DNA of 64,000 nt from Burkholderia sp. (GTDB lineage: Bacteria > Pseudomonadota > Gammaproteobacteria > Burkholderiales > Burkholderiaceae), in assembly GCA_030151225.1 (NCBI GenBank), contig JASLEG010000345.1:1-64000 (forward strand), given 5' to 3'. Under the pieces are notes generated by a model. That model was not told where the DNA came from. It worked only from the letters and a program-made list of their open reading frames with translations, and did not search any database. This document shows, one piece after another, positions 43,483-51,488 of the stretch (positions within the stretch are counted from its first letter, which is position 1; every line of letters starts with the position of its first letter). Both the position numbers and the translations under genes were made by a program.

Positions 43483-43883
43483 TCAGGCGGCTTCGGTCGC
43501 CGGCTGCTCGTGCTCCGGCAGTGCGGCCGCGAGTCCCGGGATCCGGTGCAGGTGCGACGGGGATTCCGCGACGTCGATCCACAGCGCGATCGGCGTCGCG
43601 GTGTCCACTTTGTTGCGCGGGCCGAAGCGACGCGACGCGACGCCGAGATGACGGAGCATCCGCTCGATCGCGGGAGTGGTCACCGTCACGTAGCGCGTGA
43701 TGCCCGAGCGGTGCGCGTATGACAGCACGCTCGCGATCGACGTGACGGTCGGATTCGAAAAACCGAATTGGCGCGTGACCGTGTCGCTGGCAAGCGCGAA
43801 GCGGCTCAACTCCCAGATGTCAGGCGCATTGGGCGCGGGCTGGCCTTCCAGTAGATGCGTGAATCGTGGAAGTTCAGACTTGA
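43483..43883 (-). pseudogene. 5'-truncated acyl-homoserine-lactone synthase
   Basis: A minus-strand frame of about 130 codons matches the second half of LuxI-type AHL synthases: FTHLLEGQPAPNAPDIWELSRFAL, GITRYVTVTTPAIERMLRHLG and RFGPRNKVDTATPIALWIDV. The N-terminal half with the acceptor-site Arg/Trp/Asp residues is missing; upstream DNA is an IS5-family remnant. So the autoinducer synthase is dead. It converges with the ThrRS gene. Its partner luxR was not seen. Confidence 0.78.
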
Positions 43884-44361
43884 TCTGACAGTAAGGCCTT
43901 GCCAAGAGGCGGGGTTACCCGTTTTGATAGAGCTGCGAATCTTCATCAAAACAGCGCGCAAGCGCCAAGGAGTAACCCCATGAATAATCTCAACCAAAAT
44001 GTCATCTGACAGCGCGGTGCTGACAGGCATCGTGTTCGTGTTGCGCGCGGGCATTGCATGGAATCTGCTTGCGCAAGAAATGGGATGTGGTTCAGGCATG
44101 GCTTGCTGGCGACGCATCCACGAAACGTTGCTGGCCCAGTAGCGTCGCCGTGGCGAAATCGACCTCTCGCGTGCGCTCGTCGACAGCTCACGGCAGTGGA
44201 CTGGGAAAAACACGTGGCCGGTGGAGTGTTCGATGGCCTGGTTGCACTCGTTTCGACGGCTCAAGATTCGTTGCGAACGCTACGCTCATGTTCACGAGGC
44301 CTTTATATCTTTGGCTTGTGCCCTGATTTGCCGGACACGTCTCGAATCTCTGGCTAACTAA
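43884..44361 (+). mobile_element. Degenerate IS5-family element
   Basis: Plus-strand transposase pieces: an N-terminal part from ATG 43999 (SSDSAVLTGIVFVLRAGIAWNLLAQEMGCGSGMACWRRIHE) ends at TAG 44140-44142, and a C-terminal part (SMAWLHSFRRLKIRCERYAHVHEAFISLACALIC) runs to TAA 44359-44361. The central DDE region is deleted, so it is inactive. It is of the same broad family as the transposase end at base 1 but differs clearly in sequence. Its left part interrupts the AHL synthase gene near 43880. Confidence 0.75.
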
Positions 44362-44461
44362 TTTCGCAACGGCTTCCTGGTGATTGATAAACCTGCTGTA
44401 GCGGGCCCAGGCGTAGTCCAGCAAAATACCGGGCTGGAGTCATCGTCGATCGTCAAACCAA

Positions 44462-44491
44462 AAAAGCCCGGCCGATCGGCCGGGCTTTTTC
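44462..44491 (-). terminator. Intrinsic terminator of the porin gene
   Basis: A perfect GC-rich palindrome (arms AGCCCGGCCGA / TCGGCCGGGCT, 44466-44487) is flanked by A5 on one side and T5 on the other. It is about 50 bases beyond the porin stop on the minus strand and could work in both directions. Confidence 0.9.
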
Positions 44492-44537
44492 ATGCGCTCG
44501 CGCCACCGGAGGATCGCCCCGGCGGCGCGGGCTGCGC

Positions 44538-45713
44538 TCAGAAGCGGTGCATCATGCCCAGACGCACGACGGTCTGGTTGATTCCCGACGAGGCGCCCGC
44601 CGACGCGTCGATCACCTGCGCGTTGTCGAACGAGGTACCGGTGTGCGCGCTGACCGCGTGCTGGTACGCGCCCTGGATGTACAGCGAGGTGCGCTTGCTG
44701 AGGTCGTAGTCGAGCATCAGCGCGAGCTGGTGGTACTTCGGCGTGTATTCGCCGTCCTGCGAGTGCAGGTGGGCGATCGTGAAGGTGTACGACGCGCCGA
44801 GCCAGAACGCCGAGTTGAAGTAGTACTGCGAATTGAGTTCGATGTTGTCGAACTTCCACGCGTTCCAGCTCGCGCCGTTCGACGGCGTGCTGTTGGCGAG
44901 CCACACGTTGCTGGTGGGCGAGTACACGTCCACGTGCGAGTAGGCTGCCGCCACCTGCACCTTCGTGAAGCGGTACGACACGGCCGCGCCGATGTCCTGC
45001 TGCGAGGAACCGTCGAACAGGTCGCCGGTGGTGACCGCGCCGGTGGTCGTCGCGCCCTGGTTGTTCTTGCGCAGATACGAGGCCGCTGCCGTCAGGCCGC
45101 CGTTCTGGTAGTTGACCGTCGCGCCCCACAGGCGGTTGTTCGAGAAGCCGGTGCTGTTGCTGAAGCCGTACATCGCCTCGAACGTGAAGCCGTTCCAGGT
45201 CGGGCTCACGTACTTGACCGAATTGTTGGTGCGGAAATCCCAGTCTTCGTTGTTGTTGTCGAACGGCACGGTGCCGATGTCACCGCCCCAGTTGCCGGCC
45301 GCGGTCAGCGCCGTGTAGCCGAGCGGGTCGATCGTGATGTCGTACTGGCGGCCCAGCGTGACCGTACCGTAGTGATCCGACGACAGGCCCACGTAAGCCT
45401 GGCGACCGAATTCGCTGCTGTCCTGGCCGAGCTTGCCGTTGTTGATGTTGAAGCCGTTCTCGAGCAGGAACACCGCATGGTTGCCGCCGCCCAGATCCTC
45501 GTTGCCCTTCAGGCCCCAGCGGCTGCCACCCGTGTCGCCGCTCGACATCTGATAAGCCGAATGACCGCCCGCATTGCTCGTGTAGTTGATGCCCTCGTCG
45601 ATCAGGCCGTACAGCGTGACGCTCGACTGCGCGTGCGCCGTGACGGCGAACAGCGTGCCGACCGCAGCGGCGATGCCGAGCACGGCGCGCTGGATCTGAG
45701 TGGTCTTCTTCAT
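44538..45713 (-). CDS. Gram-negative outer-membrane porin
   Basis: A 391-residue OmpC/Omp38-type trimeric porin of the Burkholderia kind. It has a Sec signal (AVLGIAAAVGTLFAVTAHAQ), the mature start SSVTLYGLIDEGINYTSN, a RWGLKGNEDLGGG turn, FGRQAYVGLSSDHYGTVTLGRQYD and the C-terminal aromatic strand NQTVVRLGMMHRF needed for outer-membrane insertion. It forms a general diffusion channel. The complete gene has its own strong terminator downstream. It lies just beyond the decayed region. Confidence 0.95.
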   Translation of the reverse strand: MKKTTQIQRAVLGIAAAVGTLFAVTAHAQSSVTLYGLIDEGINYTSNAGGHSAYQMSSGDTGGSRWGLKGNEDLGGGNHAVFLLENGFNINNGKLGQDSSEFGRQAYVGLSSDHYGTVTLGRQYDITIDPLGYTALTAAGNWGGDIGTVPFDNNNEDWDFRTNNSVKYVSPTWNGFTFEAMYGFSNSTGFSNNRLWGATVNYQNGGLTAAASYLRKNNQGATTTGAVTTGDLFDGSSQQDIGAAVSYRFTKVQVAAAYSHVDVYSPTSNVWLANSTPSNGASWNAWKFDNIELNSQYYFNSAFWLGASYTFTIAHLHSQDGEYTPKYHQLALMLDYDLSKRTSLYIQGAYQHAVSAHTGTSFDNAQVIDASAGASSGINQTVVRLGMMHRF

Positions 45714-46123
45714 GTTCTATCCCTTTCCTGTGAGGTGGTCGTGTCTGGTCCGTCATGCAACGGATGACGGAGTGTAGGTAGCGGGAAAAACGTGTCGTGA
45801 CGCAACGCTGAAAGTCAGAGTTCCGGGGCGTGCAACAACGCCCGAAAGGCCTGACAGGAAAGAGATTTCATGAAAATGACGTGCCAGCGCCGGCACGGCG
45901 CGTTGTATTTGCGACGAGGGCGCTTGACCGGCCCGGCGGGATCTGCGATGCGCGTGTCACGCACGCCGATTCACGGCAATAAACGATGATCCTCCGCCTG
46001 ATTCGCGTGCCCGAATCATTCATCCGCCGATTCGGCCTTGTGAGAGCCCCGACCGGGTTGCGGCGTTTCACCGATTGTCGTCATTACAAATCGAAATCCA
46101 ATGAACGTCAGCACTTCCGATGA
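45714..46123. other. Intergenic region upstream of the porin
   Basis: About 410 bases. The part nearest the porin should hold its promoter and leader (a purine-rich AAAGGGATAG site lies just before the ATG on the minus strand). Short open frames here lack coding-like composition. The far edge is the breakpoint of the truncated acyltransferase. Confidence 0.45.
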
Positions 46124-46534
46124 CTGCACCGGGATTTCAGCATCTACGGTCAGGGCCTGCTGAACCCGCCGCAGCCGCAGTACGGCGACACGATCCTCTA
46201 TCACGACATCTGGATCGGCGACGACGTGACGGTGCTGGGCGGCGCCACCATCGAAAGCGGCTGCGTGATCGGCGCGGCCAGCCTGATTCCGGCGAACACG
46301 CGCACCGAGCCTTACGGCATCTACGTCGGCTCGCCGGCCAGGCTGGTGCGGTTCCGCTTCCCCGAGCGGGTGCGCGAGGCGCTGCTCGATCTGGCCTGGT
46401 GGGACATGCCGCTGACGTGGATCAAGGACAACAACGATGCGTTCCTCGTGGACCTGACGGCCGACGAGGGCAAGTCGCTGGAAGTGCTGGCCGAGCTGAA
46501 GCAGGCCAAGCTGCGCGCGCTGAACCGGCGCTAG
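46124..46534 (+). pseudogene. 5'-truncated CatB/Vat-like hexapeptide acyltransferase
   Basis: The frame encodes the end of a left-handed beta-helix acyltransferase: ILYHDIWIGDDVTVLGGATIESGCVIGAASLIPANT, then GIYVGSPARLVRFRFPERV and WWDMPLTW, as in xenobiotic (CatB/Vat) acetyltransferases. An in-frame TGA at 46121-46123 and absence of the N-terminal half show truncation; an ATG at 46226 would give only 102 residues. The gene's beginning is missing at the border of the decayed region. Confidence 0.7.
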
Positions 46535-46547
46535 GCGCCAGCCGCGC

Positions 46548-47198
46548 TCAGCGCACCAGTTGGCGCACCCCGAGCGCGACGATCACGCCGCCGCAGATCC
46601 GGTCGGCCCAGGCCTTGCCGCGCCGATACGCGCCGGCCACGTCCGGATGCGACAGCACGATCGCCACGAAGCCGTACCACGACGACGACACCATCAGCAC
46701 CATCGACAGCATTGCGCCGAAGGTCGGCCAGGTGACGTGTGCCGGCGCGGCCGACGCGAACACGGCCGCGAAGAACGCGATCGATTTCGGATTCGCGATG
46801 TTGGTGGCCACCCCCTGCACGAAGGCGCGCCGATGATCGACGGCGCCGCCCGGCAGGGCCGCCGATGCCGCGCCCGGATCGGCGGCCGGCATCGCCTTCG
46901 CCTGCATCACGAGCCGCCCGCCGAACCAGATCAGGTAGCCGGCCCCGGCGAACTTCACGGCCAGCGCGATCCACGGAAACGCCGTGAACACGATGCCGAC
47001 GCCGAGGATCGCGCAGCTCGCCCAGAACAGGTTGACCGACACGATGCCGCCCACCATCGCGAGCGCGGCCGCGCGCGTGGACGAGGCGGCCTTGTGCGCG
47101 ACCGCCACGAAGTTGGGCCCGGGGATCACCACGCCGACCACGTACACCGACAGCACCCCGAGCACCGCATGCCAGTCGATCAGTAGCGACATCTGCAT
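46548..47198 (-). CDS. LysE/RhtB-family exporter
   Basis: A 216-residue membrane protein with six hydrophobic helices and the family signature GVVIPGPNFVAVAHKA near the N-terminus, then IANPKSIAFFAAVFAS. Its first base overlaps the last base of nadE, so it is probably translated from the nadE message. The substrate is unknown; amino acids are typical. Confidence 0.88.
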   Translation of the reverse strand: MQMSLLIDWHAVLGVLSVYVVGVVIPGPNFVAVAHKAASSTRAAALAMVGGIVSVNLFWASCAILGVGIVFTAFPWIALAVKFAGAGYLIWFGGRLVMQAKAMPAADPGAASAALPGGAVDHRRAFVQGVATNIANPKSIAFFAAVFASAAPAHVTWPTFGAMLSMVLMVSSSWYGFVAIVLSHPDVAGAYRRGKAWADRICGGVIVALGVRQLVR

Positions 47199-48052
47199 CA
47201 GCGCGCCGCGCCCGGCCAGTCGAACATCGTGTACGGCAGCGCGCGCTTGTGGCGCGACACGTCGTGGAAGCGCAGCACGGTTTCGTAGACGTGATCGTCC
47301 ACCGGCTTGCCTTCCAGGAAATCGTCGATCTGGTCGTAGGTCACGCCGTAGGCGGTCTCGTCGGGCAGCAGCGGGCGCAGTGCCTCGAGATCGGCGGTCG
47401 GCACCTTCATCACGATCGCCTCGAGGCCGCCGAGATGACGCGCGATGGCGCGCACGCGGCGCTTGGTCAGGCCCGCGAGCGGGAGCACGTCCGCGCCGCC
47501 GTCGCCGAACTTGGTGAAGAAGCCCATCACCGATTCGGCCGCGTGGTCGGTGCCGATCACGATGCCGCGGCGCGCGCCGGCCACCGCGTACTGCGCGATC
47601 ATGCGCTCGCGCGCCTTGATGTTGCCGTGCACGAAGTCCTGCTGCGCGTCGTCGCGAAAGCGCAGGCCGCTGGCGGTGGTGGCCGCCAGCATGCCGTCGG
47701 CGGCGGGCTTCACGTCCACCGTGAGGTTCTCGTCGGCGGCCACGAACGCCAGCGCGCGCTGCGCGTCGTCCTCGTCGCGCTGCACGCCGTAGGGCAGGCG
47801 CATCGCCACGAAGCGCGCCTCGTAGCCGCTCGCGCGCAGCCGCTCCACGGCGAGCTGGGCCAGGCGGCCGGCCGTGGACGAATCCACGCCGCCGCTGATG
47901 CCGAGCACGTAGGTGGTGAAGCCGGTGGAGCGCAGGTAGTCGGCGAGGAACGCGATGCGGCGCTCGGCTTCCTCGGCGGCGTCGAAGCTCGGGGCGACTT
48001 GCAGTTCGGCGGCAATGGCGCGCTGACGCGCGGCGTAATCGGGACGGGTCAT
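47198..48052 (-). CDS. nadE: Ammonia-dependent NAD+ synthetase
   Basis: A 284-residue NAD synthetase of the short, NH3-dependent type (no glutaminase domain). It has the P-loop VLGISGGVDSSTAGRLAQ, the NIKARERMIAQYAVAG region and VIGTDHAAESVMGFFTKFGDGGADVLPLAGL, all strongly conserved. It converts nicotinate adenine dinucleotide to NAD+ in the cytoplasm. The ATG at 48052 fits the family length. A LysE exporter overlaps its 3' end by one base. Confidence 0.95.
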   Translation of the reverse strand: MTRPDYAARQRAIAAELQVAPSFDAAEEAERRIAFLADYLRSTGFTTYVLGISGGVDSSTAGRLAQLAVERLRASGYEARFVAMRLPYGVQRDEDDAQRALAFVAADENLTVDVKPAADGMLAATTASGLRFRDDAQQDFVHGNIKARERMIAQYAVAGARRGIVIGTDHAAESVMGFFTKFGDGGADVLPLAGLTKRRVRAIARHLGGLEAIVMKVPTADLEALRPLLPDETAYGVTYDQIDDFLEGKPVDDHVYETVLRFHDVSRHKRALPYTMFDWPGAAR

Positions 48053-48121
48053 GACGGGTCTCGCTCTCCGGAATGAAATCAGGTCAGACGCGCATCATAA
48101 GCGAATCGCTCATGGCCGGCA

Positions 48122-49009
48122 TCAGCGCGTCCAGCGTGCCAGCGCCACGCCGGCCAGCGCCACCGCGAAGCCGGCCAGCTGCAGCGCGCCGAGCGTCTCG
48201 CCGAACAGCCAGTAGCCCTGCAGCGCGGCGAGCGGCGGCGCGAGGAACATCAGCGAGGTGGCGCGCGCGGCGCCGCCGTGGCGCAGCAGCCAGACCAGCA
48301 GCACGATCGCACCGCCCGACAGCATGACGACGCCCCAGGCCAGCGCGATCCACAGCGTGGGCGAGGGCAGCCAGCGCGTCTCGCCGAGCGCCAGCGCGAA
48401 GCCGGCCGCCACCAGCGCCGCGCCGGCGTTCTGGATCGCCACCGCGGTGCGCAGGTCGGTGTGGGCCACGCCGCGCTTCTGATACAGCGAGCCGGCCGTG
48501 ATCGAGCCGATCGACGCCACCGCCACCAGCACCGTGAAGGCCGTCACGCTTCCGCCGGCCGCGGCGGTCGATGTCGCCGCCAGCTTCGGCGCCAGCACCA
48601 GCGCCACGCCGGCCAGCCCGAGCGCCATGCCGGCCCAGCCGCGCGCGCTCAGACGCTCGCCGAACAGCGGCATGGCCAGCACCGCCGTGGCGAGCGGCTG
48701 CAGCGCGCCGAGCAGCGCCATCACGCCGGCCGGCAGCCCGCGCGACACGGCCCAGTAGCTCGCGCCGAGATAGAAGCCCTGCAGCAGCGCGCCGGCCAGC
48801 AGCTGGCGGCCCCATTCGCGGCCGCTCGGCCAGCGCGCGCGGGTGAGCAGCGCGATGGCGCCGAACAGCAGCGCGGTGCCGCCGAAGCGGGCCAGCAGGT
48901 AGAGGTTCGGGGCGGCATACGGATGGATCGCGCGGGCGACCACGAAGCCGGTGGACCACAGCGCCACGAACGCGGCGGCGGCGAGGGGAGCGAGCAGGCG
49001 GGCGGACAT
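48122..49009 (-). CDS. EamA/DMT-family transporter
   Basis: A 295-residue protein with ten helices in two EamA repeats; it opens LLAPLAAAAFVALWSTGFVVARAIHPYAAP, the YdcZ/RhaT-like first helix. MFLAPPLAALQGYWLFGETLG near the C-terminus is the conserved second-repeat end. Metabolite export is likely, substrate unknown. It is upstream of nadE on the same strand, with a 69-bp gap. Confidence 0.9.
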   Translation of the reverse strand: MSARLLAPLAAAAFVALWSTGFVVARAIHPYAAPNLYLLARFGGTALLFGAIALLTRARWPSGREWGRQLLAGALLQGFYLGASYWAVSRGLPAGVMALLGALQPLATAVLAMPLFGERLSARGWAGMALGLAGVALVLAPKLAATSTAAAGGSVTAFTVLVAVASIGSITAGSLYQKRGVAHTDLRTAVAIQNAGAALVAAGFALALGETRWLPSPTLWIALAWGVVMLSGGAIVLLVWLLRHGGAARATSLMFLAPPLAALQGYWLFGETLGALQLAGFAVALAGVALARWTR

Positions 49010-49121
49010 GCGTGGGCGGGCGAGACGGCGCGGCGGGGGAAAGCGCGCAGTATCGGCGCGCCGGGGCGGCGCGTCTTGTCAAAAACTGCAGTGGGGGAGC
49101 GGGTGGTGCGGCCGGTGCGGC

Positions 49122-49337
49122 TCAGCCGAGCGTGAAGGTCAGCGGCGCGGCGGGCTCGGCGGCACGTGGTTCGGCCCGCTGTTCGGCCAGTTGCGCATGC
49201 AACTGACGCGCTTCCTCGAGCGTGAAGTCGACCCAGTACGGATCGCCCGCGCCGTCGTTGAGACGCTCGGCCGGAAATGCGATCGCGAGGGCGACCGGGG
49301 TGGACGAGGCGGCGGGGACAGGGTTCGGCTGGGACAT
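49122..49337 (-). CDS. Small hypothetical protein
   Basis: A 71-residue acidic protein: MSQPNPVPAASSTPVALAIAFPAE followed by DPYWVDFTLEEARQLHAQLAEQ and a Pro/Ala tail. The LEEARQLHAQL helix looks genuine, and the ATG follows a CGGAG-like site. It has no signal peptide or known domain. Similar short proteins occur in Burkholderia genomes, as far as I can judge. Confidence 0.5.
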   Translation of the reverse strand: MSQPNPVPAASSTPVALAIAFPAERLNDGAGDPYWVDFTLEEARQLHAQLAEQRAEPRAAEPAAPLTFTLG

Positions 49338-49565
49338 GGACGCAACTCCGGAAACGGAACGATCGGGAGCCGCGAGTGTAGCAAGCACGCGCCACGGCAT
49401 TCGCCGCGTGGCGGGCAACACAGCGTTGCAGACGACGCGCGCCGGTGCTGCCGCCGGCGGCCGATCCGGCTGTATCGCGATGCGGCCCGCGATGCTCACG
49501 GTACTGTCAAGCAGCCGTACTACAATAGGCCGCCCGTGGTTATCGGTGAGAGTCCGGACCGTTTC

Positions 49566-50327
49566 ATGCTCGCAGAACAACGTCATCAATACATCCTGTC
49601 GGAACTGTCCCGTTCGGGCGCCCTGTCGGTGGCCGAACTCGTGCGCACGCTCGGCGTGTCGCGCGAAACGGTCCGTCGCGACCTGAACGCGCTGGCCACC
49701 CGTGGCCTGGTGGTCACCACCCACGGCGGCGCGCTGGCCGCGGACCGCCGCGAGCCGAGCCTGTCCGAGCGCGAGGCGGCCAACGCCGACGCCAAGCAGG
49801 CGATCGGCAGGCGCGCGGCCGAGTTCGTGCCCGACGGCGCCTCGGTGTTGCTCGACTCGGGCAGCACCACCCACGCCGTGGCGCTCGCGCTGAACGACCG
49901 CCACCGCCTCACGATCTACACCAACGACTGGCGCATCGCCTTCGCGCTCGCACGCCGCAACGAGAATCGCGTCACCCTGCTCGGCGGCGAGCTGTCCGAC
50001 GACGAGGACGCCACCTTCGGCCTCGACACGATCCAGCAGCTTGCGCAGTACCACGTCGATTTCGCCTTCGTGGGCGCGGGCGGCGTGACGGCGGAAGGCG
50101 ATCTGACCGACTATTCACGGATCGCCGCCGAGGTGCGTGCGCGCATGATCGCCTCGGCGGCCACCACCGTGGTGGTGGCCGATCACTCCAAATTCGGCCG
50201 CGTCACGCCGGTGCGCATCAACGGCATCGACAACGCGCGCTACCTCGTGACCGATCGTGCCCCGGAAAAGGCGCTGCGCCGCGCGATCGCCGCGCGCGGC
50301 ATCGAGCTGATCGTCTGCGACGCCTGA
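49566..50327 (+). CDS. DeoR-family transcriptional regulator
   Basis: A 253-residue DeoR/GlpR-type repressor. The N-terminal HTH is EQRHQYILSELSRSGALSVAELVRTLGVSRETVRRDLNAL in part, and the C-terminal sugar-phosphate-binding domain has LLDSGSTTHAVALAL and VVVADHSKFGRV, both canonical. The start at 49566 (MLAEQRHQYIL) is standard; the long upstream open frame is antisense to other genes. Its target is not obvious, as no sugar genes adjoin it. Confidence 0.92.
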   Translation: MLAEQRHQYILSELSRSGALSVAELVRTLGVSRETVRRDLNALATRGLVVTTHGGALAADRREPSLSEREAANADAKQAIGRRAAEFVPDGASVLLDSGSTTHAVALALNDRHRLTIYTNDWRIAFALARRNENRVTLLGGELSDDEDATFGLDTIQQLAQYHVDFAFVGAGGVTAEGDLTDYSRIAAEVRARMIASAATTVVVADHSKFGRVTPVRINGIDNARYLVTDRAPEKALRRAIAARGIELIVCDA

Positions 50328-50460
50328 CGGGCCGGCCGGCGGGGGGGTAAGAAATCGGCCGACGGCATAAGTTTTCCGTTTTCGGTATTTGCCCTGATCT
50401 GGTAGGCCCTCAGACTGCGTTTCCTCCACGGCGCATCTCGCGTGCATGACGAGGAACATG

Positions 50461-50733
50461 ATGAAACTGGCAGTCAAATTCGCGGCGTTGGCCGCTCTGG
50501 TGGCCGCGCCCGCGCTGGCCTTCGCGCAATCCGCCCGATCGATCCCGGGCTACGCCGATCACGCGCCGATCACGCGCGCCGAAGTGCGCGGGCAGCTCGT
50601 CGAACTCGAGCAGGCCGGCTACGATCCGGCCATGTATCCCGGCCGCATCCATGCCGCGATCGAGCAGGCCCAGGCCGTGATCGCGCGCCAGCACGCCCTT
50701 GGCCGTGGCGCCGGGCGTGACCGTCAGCCCTGA
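50461..50733 (+). CDS. DUF4148 protein with chimeric C-terminus
   Basis: A 90-residue secreted protein: signal peptide MKLAVKFAALAALVAAPALAFAQ, then the DUF4148 core PITRAEVRGQLVELEQAGYDP. From about codon 78 onward (HALGRGAGRDRQP) the sequence is exactly the antisense of a porin gene end (TEYSGLTVTPGATAKGVLA on the other strand). So a deletion has joined this gene's body to the convergent porin's 3' end, and the original tail is lost. A GAGG site precedes the start. DUF4148 function is unknown. Confidence 0.72.
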   Translation: MKLAVKFAALAALVAAPALAFAQSARSIPGYADHAPITRAEVRGQLVELEQAGYDPAMYPGRIHAAIEQAQAVIARQHALGRGAGRDRQP

Positions 50734-51402
50734 ATATTCGGTGTCCTGCAGCCCGTGGGCGGCCTGGTTGCGGTTGTCGACGAGGCCGGCCAGCGCGTAC
50801 AGCGTCGCGCGCTTCGACAGGAAGGACAGGTAGGCCAGACCAACCTGCTGCGCGTCGTTGCCCTGGCCGCTGCGGTCGTGCAGGAAGCCGTACATCGCCA
50901 CCACCTCGCTGGCCGGGGTGAAGCGATACGAGGCCGACGCCGCGTACAGCGCCACGTTCAGGTTCAGCGCCGAGTCGCGCTCGGTGTGACAGATGAGGTG
51001 GTAGCGCGTGGCGCCGTCCTGCCGCTCGTAGCCGGCGCTCAGGTGCAGCGGCCCGTTGACGTATTTCGCCACCGCGTTGTACAGCTGCAGGCCATTGCCG
51101 GGCCGCGTGATGGAATCGCGCATCGCCACCATGAACCGCGCGGTCAGGCCGTGATACTCGGGCGTGAAGCAGGTGATCGCGTTGCTCGCGCGCACCGACA
51201 CCGTGGCCAGTTCGCTGAACGACGATGCGATGGTGTTGCCGGCGAGCGGATCGAGTTCGCCGTCCAGATACGGGTATTGCGGCTTCTTCCGGCGCCCGAA
51301 GCGGAATTCGCCGAAGGGGCCCGACGCACGCCGCCGCCCACGTCCTCCTGGCCGATCAGGCCGTACACGGCCGCTGCCGGGCTGACGGCGCGCGTCACCC
51401 CG
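50690..51402 (-). pseudogene. Decayed porin gene
   Basis: On the minus strand, fragments of an outer-membrane porin are visible: AAAVYGLIGQEDVGGGV near the 5' side, FRFGRRKKPQYPYLDGE, then a longer intact part (YNAVAKYVNGPLHLSAGYERQDG, FTPASEVVAMYGFLHDRSGQ, AYLSFLSKRATLYALAGLVDNRNQ). The final strand, normally GVRHRF, is lost where it joins the DUF4148 gene. Several hundred bases of N-terminal barrel and frame are missing. It cannot make a functional channel. Confidence 0.75.
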
Positions 51403-51488
51403 GCGTCACGAAAACGTCACCCCGCCGTCATGCCGATGGCAAGCACGCCCGCGACACTGTTCGCTCCCCCGAGCCGAGGAGCGAGCCG

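Noticed and set aside
45868..46204. Two short minus-strand open frames upstream of the porin
   Set aside because: No ribosome site, no recognisable domain and composition unlike coding sequence; one overlaps the acyltransferase remnant.
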